Positions 16,661 to 26,331 of a stretch of 64,000 nt of DNA are shown here, piece by piece. Source of the stretch: CAZEAB01 sp964552945 (GTDB taxonomy: Archaea; Nanobdellota; Nanobdellia; Woesearchaeales; GW2011-AR9); NCBI GenBank assembly GCA_964552945.1, contig CAZKIP010000002.1, forward strand, positions 149,149 through 213,148, read 5' to 3'. A model generated the notes under the pieces. That model saw only the letters and a program-made list of their open reading frames with translations, was not told the origin of the DNA and did no database searches. Numbering within the stretch: position 1 is the stretch's first letter; each line of letters starts with the position of its first letter. Both the position numbers and the translations under genes were made by a program.

Positions 16661-17863
16661 TTATTTAGGAGAAATTAATCCATATTTGATTCTATGATTA
16701 AGAACAAAAGGTACAATCAATGTGGTAATAAAGGCGACTAAAACTAAAATAGTTACATGAATATTAGTTAAAATACCCAGCTGTAAACCAACAACTGCTA
16801 AAATTAATTCAACGGTTCCTCTATCATTCATCCCCCAACCGAGTGTTAACCTGTCCTCACTCTTTACAGAGCCAATTAGTGCACCAAAATAAACGCCGAT
16901 AACTTTACCAAAGAAAGCGGCAATTAGGATTCCAAAAAACAATAAAGGGGCAACAGATAATGCTGAAAAATCAACATTGAAAGCGACGGTGACAATAAAT
17001 ATTGGTCCCAATAAACCCAATGTAATTGTAGAAATTCTGTCTTTAAGTCTCTTTACTAAACTTTTCCCTGCAATTTCTTCCCTAACCATTAATCCAGCTA
17101 AATAAGCACCAATAATAAAATGGATACTTAACATCTCTGCTAAGAATGCAAAGAGTAACCCAACCAATATAGCAAATGTGAACCCTCGTATTGTTCTTTG
17201 TTTCATGAAATTTGTAACGTATGGAAACAATTTGTAACCAATAAATAATGTTAAAGTAAAGAAAACTATTGCCTCTCCTAAAGTAAATAATCCACTAGAA
17301 AGGTTCAATTCTCCAACATATGCAGATTTAATTGCAACTGCCAATATAACAAAAGAAAGTAAGTTGTCAACCATTGCTGAACCCATCATTATATGGCCCA
17401 ATTTTGTTTTCAATATCTTTAGATCTTGCAAAATTCTTGATTTTGTAACCATTGAAGTTCCAGAGATTGCTGCACCAATGAAAATTCCTTGTAATATAGT
17501 TCCTCCAAACATAACTGTAGCAGCAAAACCTAATGTGAACGGAACAAGAGTTCCAAGGATGCCTATAGCAAATGCTGACTTTTTGATTTTAAGTAACTTT
17601 TTTGGATCCGTTTGTAAACCAGCATAAAACATTAAGAAAAACATTCCCAGTTTGGCTAACATGTCTAAGCCATCTGAATAAGAAATCAAGTTAAAGATTG
17701 GTGGACCTATTATTAAACCAGCCAGCAGTTCACCTAAAACGGGAGGTAGTTTTATTCTAACAAACAATTCTCCAACAAGCCAAATAACAACAAGCAGAAA
17801 TAAAACACTGACAATTGGTAAATTAAATACTCTTAAAAGATTGTCAGTAAATTCTATCACCAT
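16661..17863 (-). CDS. CPA2-family cation/proton antiporter
   Basis: 400 residues, about 12 membrane helices. Typical CPA2/KefB-NapA start (LPPVLGELLAGLIIGP), crossover region SGTSMVTKSRILQDL and the ion-site helix MMGSAMVDNLLSFVIL, where an Asp-Asn pair sits in place of the Asp-Asp seen in electrogenic members. GWGMNDRGTVELIL is the conserved late segment. Exchanges Na+ or K+ for H+ across the membrane. No TrkA-type regulatory domain follows. Confidence 0.88.
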   Translation of the reverse strand: MVIEFTDNLLRVFNLPIVSVLFLLVVIWLVGELFVRIKLPPVLGELLAGLIIGPPIFNLISYSDGLDMLAKLGMFFLMFYAGLQTDPKKLLKIKKSAFAIGILGTLVPFTLGFAATVMFGGTILQGIFIGAAISGTSMVTKSRILQDLKILKTKLGHIMMGSAMVDNLLSFVILAVAIKSAYVGELNLSSGLFTLGEAIVFFTLTLFIGYKLFPYVTNFMKQRTIRGFTFAILVGLLFAFLAEMLSIHFIIGAYLAGLMVREEIAGKSLVKRLKDRISTITLGLLGPIFIVTVAFNVDFSALSVAPLLFFGILIAAFFGKVIGVYFGALIGSVKSEDRLTLGWGMNDRGTVELILAVVGLQLGILTNIHVTILVLVAFITTLIVPFVLNHRIKYGLISPK

Positions 17864-17926
17864 ACTTCTATCAAATCATTATTGTTTAAATAATTTTCTT
17901 GATTTATAATATAAAAAGAAACAATT

Positions 17927-18550
17927 TCAAACCTTCTTAGAAAGAACACCAATCCACTGATGTTCATGATAAGAGGATTTTAATTCAGGTAAAAATGTTT
18001 CAATTGTATAAAAACCAGTTTCATCTAAAAGAGTCATAAGTTCATCTTCCATGAAGAAGGAGTAATATTTTTCAACACCATACCTTTCATCCATGATGAA
18101 TCCTTCACCTCTACCTTGTTTAACACTTACAAATAAAATGCCTCCATCTTTTAATATCTTATGAATACTTATCAATATTTTCTTAGCATGTTTTTTTTCA
18201 ACACATAATAATCCTGCATTGAACCAAACTGCATCAAATGACTTTTCTTCAAAATCTAAATGTAAAAAATCCATTACTTTAAACTTAGCTTTAGGTGCAA
18301 CCGCTCTAGCCATTTTAATCATCTTAGGAGATAAATCAACACCAACAACTTGATACCCTTCTTCAGAAAAAATTCTTGCATCTCTTCCAGGACCACAACC
18401 TAAATCTAAAATTCTTCCTTCTTCAGGAAGTTGTGATAAAAATACATGCCTTTGATGGTATTCAACTTCTTCAAGTTCTTTAGTATTTTCAAAATATTCT
18501 TCAACGGTTTTATCATATGCTTGAATATTCTTTTTTACAATATCATCCAT
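17927..18550 (-). CDS. Class I SAM-dependent methyltransferase
   Basis: 207 residues. Motif I ILDLGCGPGRDARIF, motif II VVGVDLSPKMI, motif III FKVMDFLHLDF and post-motif ISIHKILKDGGILFVSVKQG mark a small-molecule or UbiE-like methyltransferase. Substrate not indicated by neighbours. Intergenic gap on both sides, so probably its own unit. Confidence 0.85.
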   Translation of the reverse strand: MDDIVKKNIQAYDKTVEEYFENTKELEEVEYHQRHVFLSQLPEEGRILDLGCGPGRDARIFSEEGYQVVGVDLSPKMIKMARAVAPKAKFKVMDFLHLDFEEKSFDAVWFNAGLLCVEKKHAKKILISIHKILKDGGILFVSVKQGRGEGFIMDERYGVEKYYSFFMEDELMTLLDETGFYTIETFLPELKSSYHEHQWIGVLSKKV

Positions 18551-18597
18551 CTTGCTTAAAGAAAAGAGCTATTATTTAAATTTATTCTTCCAATGAT

Positions 18598-19491
18598 TCA
18601 TTTATTTTTCTTGACAGAATGTCCACCAAATTCATTACGAATCGCAGAAATCACCCTTTTACCAAGAACGAAATGATTCATTTTAGACCTTCTTTCTTTA
18701 ACAGCTTGTTCAAAAGCCATAGCATGCCCTTTTACAGATTTTACGGTAGCTTCTAGTTCATCTATAGTTACACTGCCAACATGTGGCTTAATATTTTTAA
18801 AATCCTTTCTACGCAAAGCAATAGTTGTTAAATCTAATAACCAACTCCTTACAACAGAACTATCTTGCCATCCTTCAGTAGCTTCATCCAATTTTATCTT
18901 GTGTTTAAACTTACTTAACAATTCCATCCCCTCAGCAATTCCTTGTAAATAAGTATATTCAATTACATTGTGAACACTTTTAACAAAATGCCCACTCCCA
19001 GCTGGACCAAAATATTTATATCCTTTCTTTGTAGATAAGGCTTTCATAAGAGGTTCAACTGTTTTATATTGAGACTTAGGCCCCCCAATCATTAAAGGAT
19101 AGCCATTCTTCAATCCCCAAATTCCTCCAGAAACACCAACATCAAAAAAATGAACTCCTTTCTTTTTACACCAGACATCATGTCTCTCAGCATTTTTATA
19201 AAATGAGTTTGCACCATTAATGATAATGTCTCCTTTCTTTAAACCTTGTAAAACTTCTTTCATAACTATGTCTGTAACTTTTCCAGCAGGAAGCATTAAC
19301 CAAACAATCTTTTTCTTACCCAATTTACTCAGAAGTTCTGGAATGGAATAAGCAGTAACTCCTCCCTTCCTCGCCAATTTCCTTGTACTATCTGGGCTTT
19401 TATTATAACCAACAACTTTATGCCCCTTATTTAAGAGTCTAAGAGACATGTTGTACCCCATTCTACCTAAACCAATGAATCCTATTTTCAT
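18598..19491 (-). CDS. gnd: 6-phosphogluconate dehydrogenase, decarboxylating (short YqeC-type)
   Basis: 297 residues. Rossmann motif IGFIGLGRMGYNMS, then the catalytic-lysine helix GSGHFVKSVHNVIEY of 6-phosphogluconate dehydrogenases. The length near 300 marks the short, often NAD-dependent form rather than the 470-residue NADP form. Converts 6-phosphogluconate to ribulose 5-phosphate and CO2. Start at 19491 overlaps the zwf stop (ATGA) and has AGGTGGT upstream. Directly after glucose-6-phosphate dehydrogenase in the operon. Confidence 0.9.
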   Translation of the reverse strand: MKIGFIGLGRMGYNMSLRLLNKGHKVVGYNKSPDSTRKLARKGGVTAYSIPELLSKLGKKKIVWLMLPAGKVTDIVMKEVLQGLKKGDIIINGANSFYKNAERHDVWCKKKGVHFFDVGVSGGIWGLKNGYPLMIGGPKSQYKTVEPLMKALSTKKGYKYFGPAGSGHFVKSVHNVIEYTYLQGIAEGMELLSKFKHKIKLDEATEGWQDSSVVRSWLLDLTTIALRRKDFKNIKPHVGSVTIDELEATVKSVKGHAMAFEQAVKERRSKMNHFVLGKRVISAIRNEFGGHSVKKNK

Positions 19492-20873
19492 GAATACCAC
19501 CTAACTTTATTCTTTTTACTCCATGATTCAAATTCTTTAGGCCCCTTACTTCCTTTAGAATATGGATGAATTTTGTACTTAGCAACATTGACTCTATCAA
19601 CAATGTTCCACGCATGTTCAATTTCATCATTTCTGACAAAAACAGATTGATCACCTTTGTATACATCTTGCAGCAAATTCTCATATGCCTCAGGTGTATT
19701 TGGTTGAGATCTACAACCTTGACAGAAATCCATCTTTACTGGCTTTGTAAAATTCTTTTGCCCAGGTACCTTGGAATTGAGTTCAAATGAAAATCCATCA
19801 TGAGGTTGGACCCTGATAGAAAAATAATTTGTATCTCCAGGACAAAATTTTGAAAGTAAACAATCAACTTCTTTAAACTTAATGTGAATACTGGTTTCTT
19901 TTTTATTCAAGAATTTTCCTGCTCTAACAAAAAAAGAAACTCCTTTCCATCTCGAATTGTTAATCTCTAATCTTAAAGCAACAAAGGTGTTTACTTTTGA
20001 ATTTTTTGCTACACCTTTAATCTTTTTATAACCCGGATATTGACCAAAAATAGCATCTTTAATTTTAACTTTTTTCAATAATTTGGCTTTCTCATCTCTA
20101 ATGTAATCACCGCTTAATTTATTTGGAGCTTCGATAGTTGTCAAAGCAAGTAATTGCATAGCATGATTTTGTATAACGTCTTTAAAAGCACCATAACGTT
20201 CATAGAAATCACCCCTTCCTTCTAAGCCAACATCTTCATCCATTATTATTTGAATGGATTCAATGTCTTTATTTGACCACAAAGGTTCTAAAATTCGATT
20301 GGTAAACCGCATCAATGAAATATCACCCACCAATTCCTTACCTAAATAATGATCGATTCTGTAAACTTGTTTTTCTTTGAAAACTCTCTGGATACATTTG
20401 TTTATTTTCATAGCAGAAGCCAAATCCCATCCAAATGGCTTTTCATATACAACTTTTACCCATTGCTTAGCAGCAACTTTTGAAAGTCTACTTTTTTGTA
20501 AATTCGAAGTGATTTTATCAAAATGTTGTGGTGCAGCTGCAAAATAAAAAATTCTGTTTCCAGAAAGACGATGTTTTCTTTCAATTTTTGATAAAAAACT
20601 TCCAAAGGTATGATAATCTTCTTCTTTATAAAAATCAAGATGGTGGAAGTAAGCAGCATTCTCCAATTTACTCCAAACATTTTTATCAATGTTTTTAATG
20701 TATGGTCTTGACGAAGCTAAAATTTTTTTAATAGTTGTTTTACCTCTTGCAGCCCCAAATAAAGTGAATTTGTTTATTTTTTTGTTTCTTATTAAATGAT
20801 ATATTGCAGGAATAAGCTTCCTTTTAGTCAAATCTCCTGTTGCTCCAAAAATTATAAATGTTACATCATCCAT
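19488..20873 (-). CDS. zwf: Glucose-6-phosphate 1-dehydrogenase (bacterial/eukaryal type)
   Basis: 461 residues. Hallmarks: IFGATGDLTKRKLIPAIY (coenzyme fold), EKPFGWDLASA, and the substrate/catalytic motif YRIDHYLGKE. Oxidises glucose 6-phosphate to 6-phosphogluconolactone. Classical Zwf is rare in archaea, where unrelated enzymes or the ribulose monophosphate route are the rule, so transfer from bacteria is likely. Operon: SIS isomerase upstream (27 bases), gnd downstream (overlap). No 6-phosphogluconolactonase is seen; the lactone can also hydrolyse spontaneously. Confidence 0.95.
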   Translation of the reverse strand: MDDVTFIIFGATGDLTKRKLIPAIYHLIRNKKINKFTLFGAARGKTTIKKILASSRPYIKNIDKNVWSKLENAAYFHHLDFYKEEDYHTFGSFLSKIERKHRLSGNRIFYFAAAPQHFDKITSNLQKSRLSKVAAKQWVKVVYEKPFGWDLASAMKINKCIQRVFKEKQVYRIDHYLGKELVGDISLMRFTNRILEPLWSNKDIESIQIIMDEDVGLEGRGDFYERYGAFKDVIQNHAMQLLALTTIEAPNKLSGDYIRDEKAKLLKKVKIKDAIFGQYPGYKKIKGVAKNSKVNTFVALRLEINNSRWKGVSFFVRAGKFLNKKETSIHIKFKEVDCLLSKFCPGDTNYFSIRVQPHDGFSFELNSKVPGQKNFTKPVKMDFCQGCRSQPNTPEAYENLLQDVYKGDQSVFVRNDEIEHAWNIVDRVNVAKYKIHPYSKGSKGPKEFESWSKKNKVRWYS

Positions 20874-20900
20874 TTTAATATCACTCTTTTACTGTCCTTT

Positions 20901-21854
20901 TTATTCAACAATTGCAGTCATCTTTTTTCCAAAAACTTTAGATGCCTTTTTCATATAATCAACAATGTTCCTTTTAAACCAAGCAGGATGCTGCTTTTGT
21001 ATTTTACCAATAACATAATATCCGATAGCCATCATTGCGGCATAATCAGCATTTTTAGGTAGAGGAATGTTGAGAGTATTTTTTGTAATTAGCGGTTTTA
21101 TTTTTTTTTCAACATTATGTCCAAACGAAATAAATAATTCTTTCGAAGGAACAACCGTAGTAGCATGAGGGATGTATTCAAAAGTTTCAACATCTCTAGA
21201 AATATTTCTTCCAAACAATTCAATAAATTTAACATTCAACAATCTAATGATACCTTCAAATTCTTCAGGAACAATGAGGTAATATTTTTTGATTTTAGAA
21301 AAATCAGGAATTTTAACTTTATCAACTCTATTTTTGATAAACTGAAAAATTTTCTTAGGATTTTCTTTTGTTTGACCTAAAATCATTCCCATATAAGTAG
21401 AAGTATTGTAGGTATAAGGTTCCCTATTTTTTGGGAATAGATAAGTCTTGTCTGCATATTTTTGTGCTTCAGAATCTTTAGTATTTGTAATTAAAGTTAC
21501 GTGCTTCTTATAATTCTTTGAATTCTTAGCAATTATAGGTGCATGTTTAGAACCTGATGCAGACAATAAAACAACGCCATCTATTTGTTTAATTGATTTT
21601 AATTTATCTTTAAAAGTAGATTCATCGGCAAAAACTGCAAATTTGTCAGCAAAAATTATTCTACCTGTAGCAATGGCATTACCACTTCCTACTATCAGAG
21701 GAAATTTATATGATATTTTCATTTTAGGTATTTTAACTTCTGAGAATAGTTCTAATGCTGCAAGAACAGATAGATCTAAATCAGGAATTGACTTTTCAGA
21801 AAATGTGTTCATAACCTCCAAGTTCAACTTTCTCATAGATTTTTTCTTGACCAT
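20901..21854 (-). CDS. SIS-domain sugar isomerase (possible glucose-6-phosphate isomerase)
   Basis: 317 residues. Residues about 45-150 form a SIS domain (FPLIVGSGNAIATG; VVLLSASGSKHAPIIAK; HVTLITNTKDSEAQKYAD), and a second, weaker SIS-like half follows, as in archaeal phosphoglucose/phosphomannose isomerases. Lies between transaldolase and zwf, so interconversion of glucose 6-phosphate and fructose 6-phosphate is the natural guess. Canonical PGI signatures are not obvious to me, so the exact reaction is inferred from context. Confidence 0.7.
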   Translation of the reverse strand: MVKKKSMRKLNLEVMNTFSEKSIPDLDLSVLAALELFSEVKIPKMKISYKFPLIVGSGNAIATGRIIFADKFAVFADESTFKDKLKSIKQIDGVVLLSASGSKHAPIIAKNSKNYKKHVTLITNTKDSEAQKYADKTYLFPKNREPYTYNTSTYMGMILGQTKENPKKIFQFIKNRVDKVKIPDFSKIKKYYLIVPEEFEGIIRLLNVKFIELFGRNISRDVETFEYIPHATTVVPSKELFISFGHNVEKKIKPLITKNTLNIPLPKNADYAAMMAIGYYVIGKIQKQHPAWFKRNIVDYMKKASKVFGKKMTAIVE

Positions 21855-21892
21855 TTACTTCACGATTTATTTCATTTCACTTTAATATGATT

Positions 21893-22774
21893 CTATCTAG
21901 TCAACTCCACATATTCTTTAACAATATCTGCAGTGAATTTCTTCATGCCTTCAAATGTCTTAGGATGTTGTAACATTTTCACAAGACTTTTCTTTTTCCT
22001 CTTCAATTTAGGAAATTGTAAAATTGGAGTTATGGCAGGTTTTTCACGCATGGCAATAATTGCAGTAAAGGGTATTGTCGCTATATCTGACTTGACAGAA
22101 ATGCATTCCGCTATCTGTAAAGGATTTCTTAGAGATGCAGCAAGAACCTTAGTTTTTAATTTATTTTTCTTCATAACATCAACACAAGCTTTAACCAAAT
22201 GAATTCCAGACAAAATTCCTTCATCATCCACAATTATACCATTAACAATTCCCCCTTGTGCAGGATAATAATCAGTTTTTTCAAATTTCAAAGCAGATTT
22301 TTTTCTCAAATAATCATCCATTCTTCCTGCAAATGGAGAAACAAATGAGGCTCCAGCTTTAGCTGCAAGGTAAGCTTGCTCTGGCGTAAATATAAGCGTA
22401 CAATTAATCGGAATCCCTTCTCTGGACAAAGTTTTAATTGCTTTAATTCCATCTAATTGATTTTTGTCAGACGTTGTAAATGCAGGATTAATTGGAACTT
22501 TAACATAAACATTTCCAAATGGTTTAAACAATTTGTAAATGGCCCTTCCTTGAGAAATCATCCCCTCAGCTGATGTCTCTGTAACTTCTAAACTAACAGG
22601 AGTTTTACCAGCAGATTTGAGAATTTGTTTAATATATGATTTAAGATCCTTAGCAGCTCCTGCATCAACTGCTTTCTTCATTAAAGATGGATTTGTGGTG
22701 ACTCCATCATGAATTCCCCATTTGAAAACTTGTCTGATATCTTTTAAAATTGCACTATCTATGAATATTTTCAT
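21893..22774 (-). CDS. tal: Transaldolase
   Basis: 293 residues of transaldolase family. N-terminal MKIFIDSAILKDIRQVFKWG with DGVTTNPSLM, Schiff-base lysine in VYVKVPINPAF, then CTLIFTPEQAYLAAKAGASFVSPFAGRMDD. Moves a dihydroxyacetone unit between sugar phosphates in the non-oxidative pentose phosphate pathway. ATG preceded by GAGGTC. The C-terminal about 60 residues extend beyond the short TalC/FSA form. Confidence 0.93.
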   Translation of the reverse strand: MKIFIDSAILKDIRQVFKWGIHDGVTTNPSLMKKAVDAGAAKDLKSYIKQILKSAGKTPVSLEVTETSAEGMISQGRAIYKLFKPFGNVYVKVPINPAFTTSDKNQLDGIKAIKTLSREGIPINCTLIFTPEQAYLAAKAGASFVSPFAGRMDDYLRKKSALKFEKTDYYPAQGGIVNGIIVDDEGILSGIHLVKACVDVMKKNKLKTKVLAASLRNPLQIAECISVKSDIATIPFTAIIAMREKPAITPILQFPKLKRKKKSLVKMLQHPKTFEGMKKFTADIVKEYVELTR

Positions 22775-22843
22775 TGTGATAGGACCTCACAATTAATATA
22801 AAAAAATATTTGATTTTTTGTTATTTTCATTCTCATGACCTCA

Positions 22844-23896
22844 TCATAATTTGCCTCTTTTATTATGTAATGCTACAATAGCAGCACCATACAAACTTAC
22901 ATTATAATCGTGAATAAGAAAAATAGGCATTTTCTTCAACAAATCTTTCTGTTTAAATGAATTAACAAATTCCTCAACAAAAATTTTATGTTTGAAAGGT
23001 TCTGGGTTGGCAGCAGCTATGCCTCCAGCAATGTAAATACCACCAAAAGGAAGGATATCTAATGCAAAGTTTTTCGCACATCTTGCATAGAATTTAACAA
23101 ACGCCCTGTAAGCATCTCGAGACTGAGGGTCTTTATGTTTGTACTTAGAAATTGACATTTGTGGAGCTTCATCTTTTTTTATTAAATCTGTATATTTAGT
23201 TTTAGGATATTTTTTTAAATGTCCTATGAAATGATACAAGTTAGCAATTCCCCTACCTGAAATAAGATCTTCCCACTCAACTACTTCCCTTCTGGTTTCT
23301 TTTTGAACAAAATTAAACAATTTTCTGTCCTCTTTACCAATAGCTACAGCATCTCCATGTCCACCTTCAGATGCATGTCCGACGTATGATTTTCTACTTT
23401 CTTCATATATTAGAAAACCCTTCCCTAACCCTGTTCCTGCACCAATTACAATTTTTGGAGCTCTATTTACTTTAACACCATCCTTTAATTTTATAATTTT
23501 ATTTTTAGGAAGGAGATTAATTCCCAATGAAACAGCTTGAAAATCGTTTATAACTGAAACAGATTTAATGTTCGATTTTTTCTTAATTTTTGTAATCTCG
23601 ACACTAAAATTTCTATTTGTCAAGCTAACACCTTTTTTTGTTTGAACTCCGGCAACTGCAAAACATGCTGCAGAAAAAGTAATATTATGCTCATTTTTGG
23701 CATGATTAACAACATATTTAACAACATCTGCAAAATCTTTAATTTCCTCACTTTTGAAATGGATGGATAAAATTAGTTTAGGTTTTTTCCCATAATGAAT
23801 TCCAAAATTAGAGTTGGTTCCACCAATATCTCCAGCCAGAACATACTTACCTTTAGGGATATTTCTAACGTACCGCTTCTTTTTGAATTCTAGCAT
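22844..23896 (-). CDS. glk: Glucokinase (Glk family)
   Basis: 350 residues. ASKHA-fold kinase: LAGDIGGTNSNFGI (phosphate 1), SVINDFQAVSLGI, IGAGTGLGKGFLIY (glucose/adenosine) and ASEGGHGDAVAIGKED fit bacterial Glk rather than ADP-dependent archaeal glucokinase. Phosphorylates glucose released by the GH15/GH57 enzymes encoded just upstream. First in line of the Glk-Tal-SIS-Zwf-Gnd set. Confidence 0.92.
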   Translation of the reverse strand: MLEFKKKRYVRNIPKGKYVLAGDIGGTNSNFGIHYGKKPKLILSIHFKSEEIKDFADVVKYVVNHAKNEHNITFSAACFAVAGVQTKKGVSLTNRNFSVEITKIKKKSNIKSVSVINDFQAVSLGINLLPKNKIIKLKDGVKVNRAPKIVIGAGTGLGKGFLIYEESRKSYVGHASEGGHGDAVAIGKEDRKLFNFVQKETRREVVEWEDLISGRGIANLYHFIGHLKKYPKTKYTDLIKKDEAPQMSISKYKHKDPQSRDAYRAFVKFYARCAKNFALDILPFGGIYIAGGIAAANPEPFKHKIFVEEFVNSFKQKDLLKKMPIFLIHDYNVSLYGAAIVALHNKRGKL

Positions 23897-23955
23897 CCAA
23901 TCCTCTTTTTTTGATTAAAAAATGATTTGTAAATATAATAATAAATTAAAAACAA

Positions 23956-24303
23956 TTAAAGCTTTGTTCTCATTGTTCTTAACAATCCTCTCTTGGTTTT
24001 AGCTGAACGCATTTCTCTCGCCAAAGATTCAGCCCCCATAACATCATGAACCCAATTTGCAAAATCATGTTTTTCTGAATTGACGTGGTGTGCAAAAGTT
24101 TGCGCATCCATATTCTGTAAAGCATCTGGTAGCTCAGAAACATTCTTTAGAATTTGTCCATCATTTACAAAAAATTGATGGTGATGCTGTTGTACATCTA
24201 AATAAGATTTATTTGCATTAGATAACGGTTCTTTTTTCTTTCTTAGCACTCTCTTTTTGGATGCTTTTTTATTATTCAATGTTTTAGTTCTTTTGCGTCC
24301 CAT
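23956..24303 (-). CDS. DUF5752-like protein, 115 aa
   Basis: Basic N-terminal tail (about 1-28) followed by one domain: FFVNDGQILKNVSELPDALQNM, then FAHHVNSEKHDFANWVHDVMG. The same pattern recurs in the gene at 25500-26228, so these are paralogues on either side of the GH57 gene. Family known to me from glycogen-gene neighbourhoods (DUF5752-type), function unknown. Stop-start junction with the GH57 gene is immediate. Confidence 0.7.
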   Translation of the reverse strand: MGRKRTKTLNNKKASKKRVLRKKKEPLSNANKSYLDVQQHHHQFFVNDGQILKNVSELPDALQNMDAQTFAHHVNSEKHDFANWVHDVMGAESLAREMRSAKTKRGLLRTMRTKL

Positions 24304-25506
24304 TTACACTACCTCTTTTGTCAATTCAACTTGTGAGCAATCAATTTTATCTTTCAAATCTTTAAATGCATTCATAAAATAAATAAACGCATCATAAGGA
24401 CTATCATACGGATTGAAATACTTGTGGACATCACCATCACTGAACCATTTAGTACACATATAGTAAAAATGGTCAGATGTCTGCATCTTTCTCCACAAAT
24501 GTAATAATTCTGGACTATTTTTTTCCTTTATATATTTTTCTAGAGAATACAATTTCTCAATAGCAGAGCATTGCATATCATTTCCCAACCATGCACTCAC
24601 ATCTCTCTCCATATCTGCCCAAGACATAGGGTTATGGACATCTAAAACATCACGTGCAGGATATTCTGCTACCTCACTTGGAAATTTGAAATTGTTATCA
24701 GGATGTTGTAATAAAGCTCCTGGAAGATGACGTAAAAATTCAAAAATTCCAGTAGATTCCCACTGATGTTCTCCAAAAGTTTCATAGTCCATGAATAAAT
24801 TAACTGTATCACCATTGCCATTCACAGCATTAATCCAGGAAGCATATTTTTCAACACTTAGAGGATGTTCTTTCCATTCTTTATTTGAAAATCTGAAAGC
24901 TACATCATCAGATAGACGATAATTTTTACATAAAAGAGGGATGTTTCCACACAATGATTTGTAAACATAATTTGGAGATCTCCAACCAAGGACATTGTCC
25001 CAACCTTCCAAGAGAATGGCTTTAAATCCCATCTCTGCTACTTTCTTTGCCAAAGAATTTTGATAAATCAACTCGGTGTTTCTAAATACTTTTGGAGTGA
25101 CATTAAATAACCGCTGAATTATATCCATATGAAGTTTAACTTGTTCTTCAAATTCTTTTTCTGAATATAAATATGCTAGAGAATGATAATATGTTTCTGC
25201 TAATATCTCTACATTGCCAGTTTTTACAAGTTCTTGAAAACTTTCTAATACTTCAGGAAGATATTTTTGACATTGTTCAAGAAAAACTCCTGAGAGACTG
25301 AAACTAATTTTAAATTCTGGGTGTTTTTTGATTAAATATAACAATATTTTGTTTGTAGGTAAGTAACATTTTCTAGCAACTTTAATTAGAACAGCTTTAT
25401 TCTTTTCATCATCAAAATAATTTCTAGAAGAACCTATGTCAAATACTTTGTATCTATTTAGTCTAAAAGGCTGGTGGACTTGAAAATAGAAACATACACT
25501 TACCAC
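24304..25506 (-). CDS. GH57 alpha-amylase-like glycoside hydrolase
   Basis: 400 residues. GH57 motifs: VCFYFQVHQPFR (motif 1), ISFSLSGVFLEQ, EILAETYYHSLAYL (motif 2), VFRNTELIYQNSLAKKVAEMGFK (motif 3 with the nucleophile Glu of TEL), and FMDYETFGEHQWE (motif 4 with acid Asp/Glu). Matches the archaeal alpha-amylase subgroup that attacks alpha-1,4-glucan. No signal peptide, so cytoplasmic glycogen is the likely substrate. Start overlaps the preceding gene's stop. Confidence 0.92.
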   Translation of the reverse strand: MVSVCFYFQVHQPFRLNRYKVFDIGSSRNYFDDEKNKAVLIKVARKCYLPTNKILLYLIKKHPEFKISFSLSGVFLEQCQKYLPEVLESFQELVKTGNVEILAETYYHSLAYLYSEKEFEEQVKLHMDIIQRLFNVTPKVFRNTELIYQNSLAKKVAEMGFKAILLEGWDNVLGWRSPNYVYKSLCGNIPLLCKNYRLSDDVAFRFSNKEWKEHPLSVEKYASWINAVNGNGDTVNLFMDYETFGEHQWESTGIFEFLRHLPGALLQHPDNNFKFPSEVAEYPARDVLDVHNPMSWADMERDVSAWLGNDMQCSAIEKLYSLEKYIKEKNSPELLHLWRKMQTSDHFYYMCTKWFSDGDVHKYFNPYDSPYDAFIYFMNAFKDLKDKIDCSQVELTKEVV

Positions 25507-26228
25507 TCTCTTACTTGAACTGCATGTAATACAATGAAAAGAAGTACAACTATTGCGCCCACTCCCCCTATACTTAGAAGTTGTACCTCATTAGCTATAG
25601 TTACTGCAGCACCAGTCATAGTTGCCGCTTTAGAACCTAAACCAATTGTAATGGCACAAAGCAAAACTGCTGAAATAATTGCTACTGCCTCAATCTTATG
25701 AGGAGTAGGTAGATTATCAAAATAGTTAAAATTGAAAGGTTTTTTCTCAATGAGAGAAGAAGGTTTTTTTATTTTTTTTATATTTCTAGAAATTGCATTT
25801 TTAGTAACATTATTCTTTAAATTTTTGCTTCTAGTAACTCTGACTTTGCCAGATTTACTTTTATTGACCTTGATTTTTGCTGCCTTCTTTTTATTCACAA
25901 CCTTTTTAGCAACTTTCTTTTTTGGAGAGTTTCCTTTTGAGATTTTAACAACAGCCGCTTCAACTTCCTTAATTCTTGTTGCAACTTCATACAAAACCCC
26001 TTTCCTGTGTTTATGTTGGAGCATTGCACTAGCCAATTTCTCATCTTGATGAATATCTCTTACCCAATTATGAAAGTCATGTTTTTCATCATTAACGTGA
26101 TGACCAAAAATAGCATCGTCCATTTGTTGGAGTGAATTTCGTAATTCATGGAGGTTCTTAATTGCTTTACCATTGGCTAGCCAGAAGTGTTTATCGGGAT
26201 GTACCTCCTTTAAGATTCTTTTAGACAT
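25500..26228 (-). CDS. DUF5752-like domain with Lys-rich linker and two C-terminal membrane helices
   Basis: 242 residues from the ATG at 26228, which has a GAGG site; the frame continues 38 codons upstream but the extra part looks non-coding. Residues about 10-75 repeat the domain of the 115-aa neighbour (FWLANGKAIKNLHELRNSL; FGHHVNDEKHDFHNWVRDI). A long Lys-rich linker follows, then two hydrophobic segments (AVAIISAVLLCAITIGLG; LLSIGGVGAIVVLLFIVLHAV). It may tether glycogen metabolism to the membrane (inference). Confidence 0.7.
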   Translation of the reverse strand: MSKRILKEVHPDKHFWLANGKAIKNLHELRNSLQQMDDAIFGHHVNDEKHDFHNWVRDIHQDEKLASAMLQHKHRKGVLYEVATRIKEVEAAVVKISKGNSPKKKVAKKVVNKKKAAKIKVNKSKSGKVRVTRSKNLKNNVTKNAISRNIKKIKKPSSLIEKKPFNFNYFDNLPTPHKIEAVAIISAVLLCAITIGLGSKAATMTGAAVTIANEVQLLSIGGVGAIVVLLFIVLHAVQVREW

Positions 26229-26331
26229 TCTATCCTCACACGTAAAGTAATGAGTTATAGTATAAAAAGGTAACTGCTGCATAAAAAACTTATTTAGTAA
26301 TAATAAACTTATAACAAATTTATAAAAACTT

